Part shown: in pieces, positions 21,600-25,812 of the stretch
Position numbering within the stretch: position 1 is the stretch's first letter
How the letters are laid out: each line of letters begins with the position of its first letter
Assembly: GCA_004325065.1 (NCBI GenBank)
Contig: PITI01000064.1
Span: forward strand, 1-25,812
DNA from: Hamiltosporidium magnivora
Taxonomy: Eukaryota; Microsporidia; Dubosqiidae
Direction: 5' to 3'
Length of the DNA: 25,812 nt
Made by a program: the position numbers and the translations under genes
The notes under the pieces: model-generated
Told to the model about the DNA's origin: nothing
Databases searched by the model: none
What the model saw: the letters and a program-made list of their open reading frames with translations, nothing else

Positions 21600-23539
21600 A
21601 TTAAAGTTTTTGCTACAACTAACCAAAGAAACAACAAAAGAGTTTGGGAACCATATTCTATAGCTGAAAATAGCGATTATTATCCCGGAATTGATGGTTT
21701 TGACTATTTAAGTTTTGCAAAGGTTTTTATGATACAAAGTGATCCAATTCATCCTCAAGAAATAGAAACATCAACGACCGAATTTCTTCAAACTAAACAA
21801 GAATCTTTCCAAGCAAATCCTTAGAAATCTTATTTACATGAAAATTACATACCAGAAGAAAACATAGAAATAAGTTCTTTTGACAATGCATCACTACATA
21901 TAACATGCAGTGATGATAATAAAACTGTAAGTTCAATCTATTCACCTACTCCATTACCAGCATTCCATATTGCATTTCCCGAAAAGGCAGGAAAAGAACG
22001 AATTTCGGAACATTTTGAAGAGGAATCCATGAAACGAGACGTAGTAAATAAACAATTTACCACAGAAAATACATGCTCTCAACCAATAATAAACGATCTG
22101 TCTACATTATGTTATGAAGAGGTAAGTATTTTAAGTCAAGAATTTCAGCCTGCGAATATACCACTAGAAATTCAAATAAATAGATCAATACCATATAATG
22201 TGAAAGAAAGCGAAACTATTAACAAAACGACATTTTTAGCTACAAATAATGAAATTTTGGTTTATGAAGGAATCAAGAATAGTATTTCAGATGAGCCATC
22301 GTTCAATTGTTTTATGAACCAAATAATTTCCGAGAGAAATCTAGATAAAGTAAACCAGGAATCTGTTCAAGTGATAAAACAAGAATTACATAGAATTATA
22401 TTTAGTTCTGATTCTGTGGATAATTGCACCGAGAATGAATATACTGATGATGGTTTAGACGAGGAAAATATCCTATTCAAGCTTAAAGATAAAAATTCCG
22501 AATTTTATCGCAACGAATATGAGACATACGAGGATTTGAAAACAATCTTGAAGTTTAGAAGAAAGCTTGTAAAATTCGAAAATACATTTTTTTCCGAGCT
22601 AACCACATCTGAATGGGCGAAAACAATCGAACAAAATATGTGTGTCAATCCTCTTGAAAATATTAAAAAATCAAAAATTAATCTAATATTTCCGGAGTTA
22701 AATCTTTTCTTTGAATCGTTTAAAGCAAATCAGTTTGCCTATATTTTGAAAGGACATATATTATATGTGCATTATCTTTATGAAATTATGGGTCTTTTAA
22801 CATATTCTATTTTTCAAAATAATGAAAATTTTCTTAAAAATAAATCACAGGATGAAATTAGTCGTTCAAAAATCTTAATGAACAGAAGAATTTTCTTTAT
22901 GAGGTTTTGATTTCGGAATTGTTTATTTCTTTTGAACAAGATATTTTGAAGGTACAGATTTACCTACTTTTAAATTTATTACATTATTTCTCTACTCTTA
23001 CCCTCAATAGAGCGGTTTACTTTAATACTTTTCTTTTTAGAATAAAAATCCGATATATTTTTAGATTCATTTTTGATACAAATATAAAAACAGAAGAAGA
23101 GTTTAAAAATAGCTTGCTTTTAGGCCTTATATATCAACTGAAAATGCCCAATGCTTCAAAGTTATTACAAAAAGGATTGTTTGATTTATTTCTTAATAAT
23201 TTTTGTGTACCTATTTACATAGATTCGATTCTAGCTCTTATAAACATATATAGAGATAAATTTGGTAAGGTTTCAACAGATATTGTTAGCGTAGAAGGAA
23301 AAGAAATAAAGAATTTACACCAAAAAATAAATTTGTTAAATTTTTCGCAGAATACACAAACGCACGACAGTAGAATGCTGGAAATATTCTTAGAATTGGA
23401 ATGCAGAATCAGTAATTTAGAGAGAAGAATTTTGAGAGGTTCTATTCAGTTTATGTCTTTTTACGCAAAAAGAGGCTATGCTAGTGTTTATAAAAGCATA
23501 CTCAAACAGGCGGAATTATATTATCGAGTATCTAATTAA
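21600..23539 (+). pseudogene. Gene B: broken paralogue of gene A, start codon missing
   Basis: I do not recognise the family; it is related to gene A. The coding frame is open from 21549 and reads through KVFATTNQRNNKRVWEPYS, which resembles NASLDQKNGKRVLPKE of gene A. No ATG is in frame here. ATT at 21600, 17 bases after CCCC, is where a start is expected. An in-frame TAG is at 21822-21824. The same frame continues to TGA at 22908-22910, and the next frame (TTG at 22907) carries on to TAA at 23537-23539. One added base in the TTTT run at 22905-22908 would join FFMRF to LISELF, exactly matching the spacing of FFIRKLLSELL in gene A. Total length is about 646 codons, close to gene A. Shared landmarks are GHILYVHY, FRFIFD, a LNNF-C-V segment and a basic helical C-terminus. 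The N-terminal half is Glu/Ser/Thr-rich and weakly conserved. Either a recently lost gene or one damaged by assembly errors. Function unknown. Confidence 0.72.
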
Positions 23540-23544
23540 AGTAT

Positions 23545-25812
23545 GTTTTTAAACAAGTGATTCATTTCTTTTATGGTTTTTTATTCGAATTAGACTCCAT
23601 GTTTGTTTAGATATAGTATATATTTGCTATGTACCTAATTTTATATTTTTTACAACTTATAAATCAAGTATTTTCCCATAAAATTATATAAATGATTAAT
23701 CATTAAAATCCGGAGTATTATTTTTATTTTCGCTTTATTTTAATATTTTTTTATAACTGTAAATTTGATTCAAGATGATTCAGTTTCGCAGTATGAAATT
23801 TAAACATCTGTCATTTCCGAGTTTGAAATTGTGGTTGAATAATTTCAGTTTGAAAATATGATGATGAAACCGTAATTTTGCTAAAATAGTTAATATACTG
23901 GAGATGAAAGCTATAAAAGTCATATTAATCAGATCATACAATAGCAACGAGAAAATATATAATCTAAATAATTTTAATTTTTCGAGTCCATTCATATATT
24001 AACGAAGTTTAAAACTGTAAATGTTTTTCCTTAAAACTTTGAAGTAACTTACAAAATCAAAAAGACTTTTTATAGATAAAAGCTTTACATTTTCTTGCTT
24101 CTCATAAGATAATTGCCTTTTTTTAATTTGTATAAATGCTTTTGTTTTTATTCCTTAGATTTAAATTGAACAAAATAAAAACTTATATGAGTATATTGTG
24201 CATCCAAAAATTTATTGTTACCTCAATTGTAAAAAATTTCAAGGTAAAATTTTTACTTAATAGCTTGATTAGACTTTTAATAAAGTATAATTTATTTTGC
24301 AACAGTTATGAATGCAAAAATAAGTGCTAGGGTTTAAAAAATAGATTTCTACAGCAATTTAAAGAAATCGTAGTTGCATATAAAATCGTTTTATAAAAAA
24401 TTTAACATACAAAAATAGGAATATATATATTTCGAACTTCTTATATTTGCAAGATACATGAGCCATTTCGTTTATTCTGTTTTACAGAGCTACGAATGAA
24501 GAACATTTATCTTTTGCAAGAAATAATGATACTTCATTTTCACAATTTCAGGAAACTAGCATCGTGATAGCAAAATTATACGGGTATTCTTGCAAAAATT
24601 CAAAATTTCTATAGGAAATATTAAATTAATATACAAGATCTAAAACTATAGCGTTTTAAAGCAATTAAAGTTTCATTGATTCAAAACGACCAAATGTAGC
24701 CTGTAAAAACCAACAGTGCTATTCCACATTGCATTATAGAATACAAAAATATTTAATGTTCATGAAACATTCAAAACTTCTTTGTAATGATAAAGGATTT
24801 TATATGTTTTAATAAATTATTATCTTTAAACACAATTTTCTGATATTAATATAATATAAAACAGTTTAATTAGTAAATTTTAAATTTGAAGCTGCTATTT
24901 TCAGATATATTAAGATGTTGCAAGATCAATTGTACTTCTTAATTAAAGTTTACGAAAAACTATTTTAGTAAAAAACCTAAAAAAATTCCAAACATACCTA
25001 AAGCTCTCTTAAATACTATGACGCTAAAAATTTATTTTCAAATGCCATAGATCATTGATTCTTGTTCTGTTTTTTGAGGCATTTTTAGAGCAACTTAATT
25101 TCCAAAGAGGTTTTTAAATGTGTTTATGTCTCTTTTCAAAATATATTTTTGAAATACTCTGTATTACATATCGCATATACATGAAAAATAATGATTAATC
25201 CATGTCAAATAGCTATAGAATACGTCTAACGAAATTCTTGTATTTTTAATAATAAATTTATTTTAATGTTTCAATATTGAAAACGAGATGCTTTTTTTAC
25301 TATGCTTCAAAAAAAAGCAACATTTATTAACATAGAAATCAGTATATACTATACAAGGCGACTTATGTAATTTTTAAAGCGGAATTAAGTGACTTATAAA
25401 TATCTGGATGGTAACTGCAAAAATAACTGTATATATCGTTTTATTGGTTGATGCACTATAGTTTTAAATGGAAAAATAATTTAGTTTGTGCATTTAAATT
25501 TATAATTTTTTTGCAATTGCCTATGAACACCAGTAATTTATTTGGTAAAAACTTTCTAACGAATAGTTTCTCTAATATTTATATTGAATACAAAAAAACA
25601 AATGGCTTTTATATTTAGGACATATTTACAAAATAACCACTCTTTAATGACAAATGGTATCATTTAATATGTATATTCAATAAAGCTTTACATTTTAACG
25701 CTGTGAATATAAATTTACAGACTTTTTAAATTTATCTTGAAATAGTTGAGATTTGTGTGAAAACAACAAAAATGACTGGTATAATTCAAGAGACAAATAT
25801 TCTGTTTAAGTC
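23545..25812. other. A+T-rich region to the window end, nothing supportable
   Basis: Open frames at 23780-23995 (minus, 71 codons) and 24136-24330 (plus, 64 codons) are of the length and residue bias expected from random A/T sequence. No CCC/GGG-ATG start, RNA gene, repeat or hairpin of note was found. Confidence 0.45.

Noticed and set aside
23780..23995. 71-codon minus-strand open frame downstream of gene B
   Set aside because: It has an ATG but no CCC/GGG or A/T-box arrangement, and no recognisable feature; the length is within chance.
24136..24330. 64-codon plus-strand open frame
   Set aside because: It is hydrophobic and lysine-rich from A/T codons, with no start signal; consistent with chance.

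Overview
The window looks like a stretch of a large, gene-poor microsporidian genome. The DNA is very A+T-rich, mostly about one fifth G+C by eye. Only about a quarter of it is covered by recognisable genes. No introns are evident. The one intact gene begins its ATG immediately after CCCC on its own strand, and the two related genes also carry a CCCC core just ahead of their expected starts. CCC/GGG-like motifs hugging the start codon, with A/T-rich AAATTT- or TATA-like boxes behind them, are a documented microsporidian start signal. Two genes have AATAAA overlapping or abutting the stop codon. The taxonomic call is an inference; no conserved housekeeping gene or rRNA was found to confirm it.

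Layout. 1-520: a compositional island of much higher G+C, with no gene I can name. 1423-3403 (+): gene A, about 659 codons, broken by two single-base shifts. 5899-6551 (+): gene C, a small acidic Lys/Glu/Asp-rich protein with an apparent signal peptide interrupted by TAG and one shift near the end. 9027-11946: scattered G+C-raised tracts with broken, coding-like frames, including a 59-codon reading frame at 10325-10504 that starts directly after CCC. 12792-14507 (-): gene D, the only intact long gene, encoding a 571-residue type I membrane protein with a C-terminal KKGK tail. 14520-21540: seven kilobases with no supportable gene but with two notable inverted repeats. 21600-23539 (+): gene B, a diverged paralogue of gene A, with no ATG, one in-frame TAG and one single-base shift. 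23540-25812: A+T-rich, nothing supportable.

The main observation is the A/B pair: two old, strongly diverged members of an unrecognised family, same strand, similar length, about 18 kb apart, sharing a helical C-terminal region. Every frame break in A, B and C goes in the same direction, as if one base were missing each time. This fits systematic deletion errors in the assembly, recent pseudogenisation, or, less likely, -1 recoding. One break in gene A sits directly after an A AAT TTC heptamer. No CRISPR array, tRNA, rRNA or complete transposon was found.
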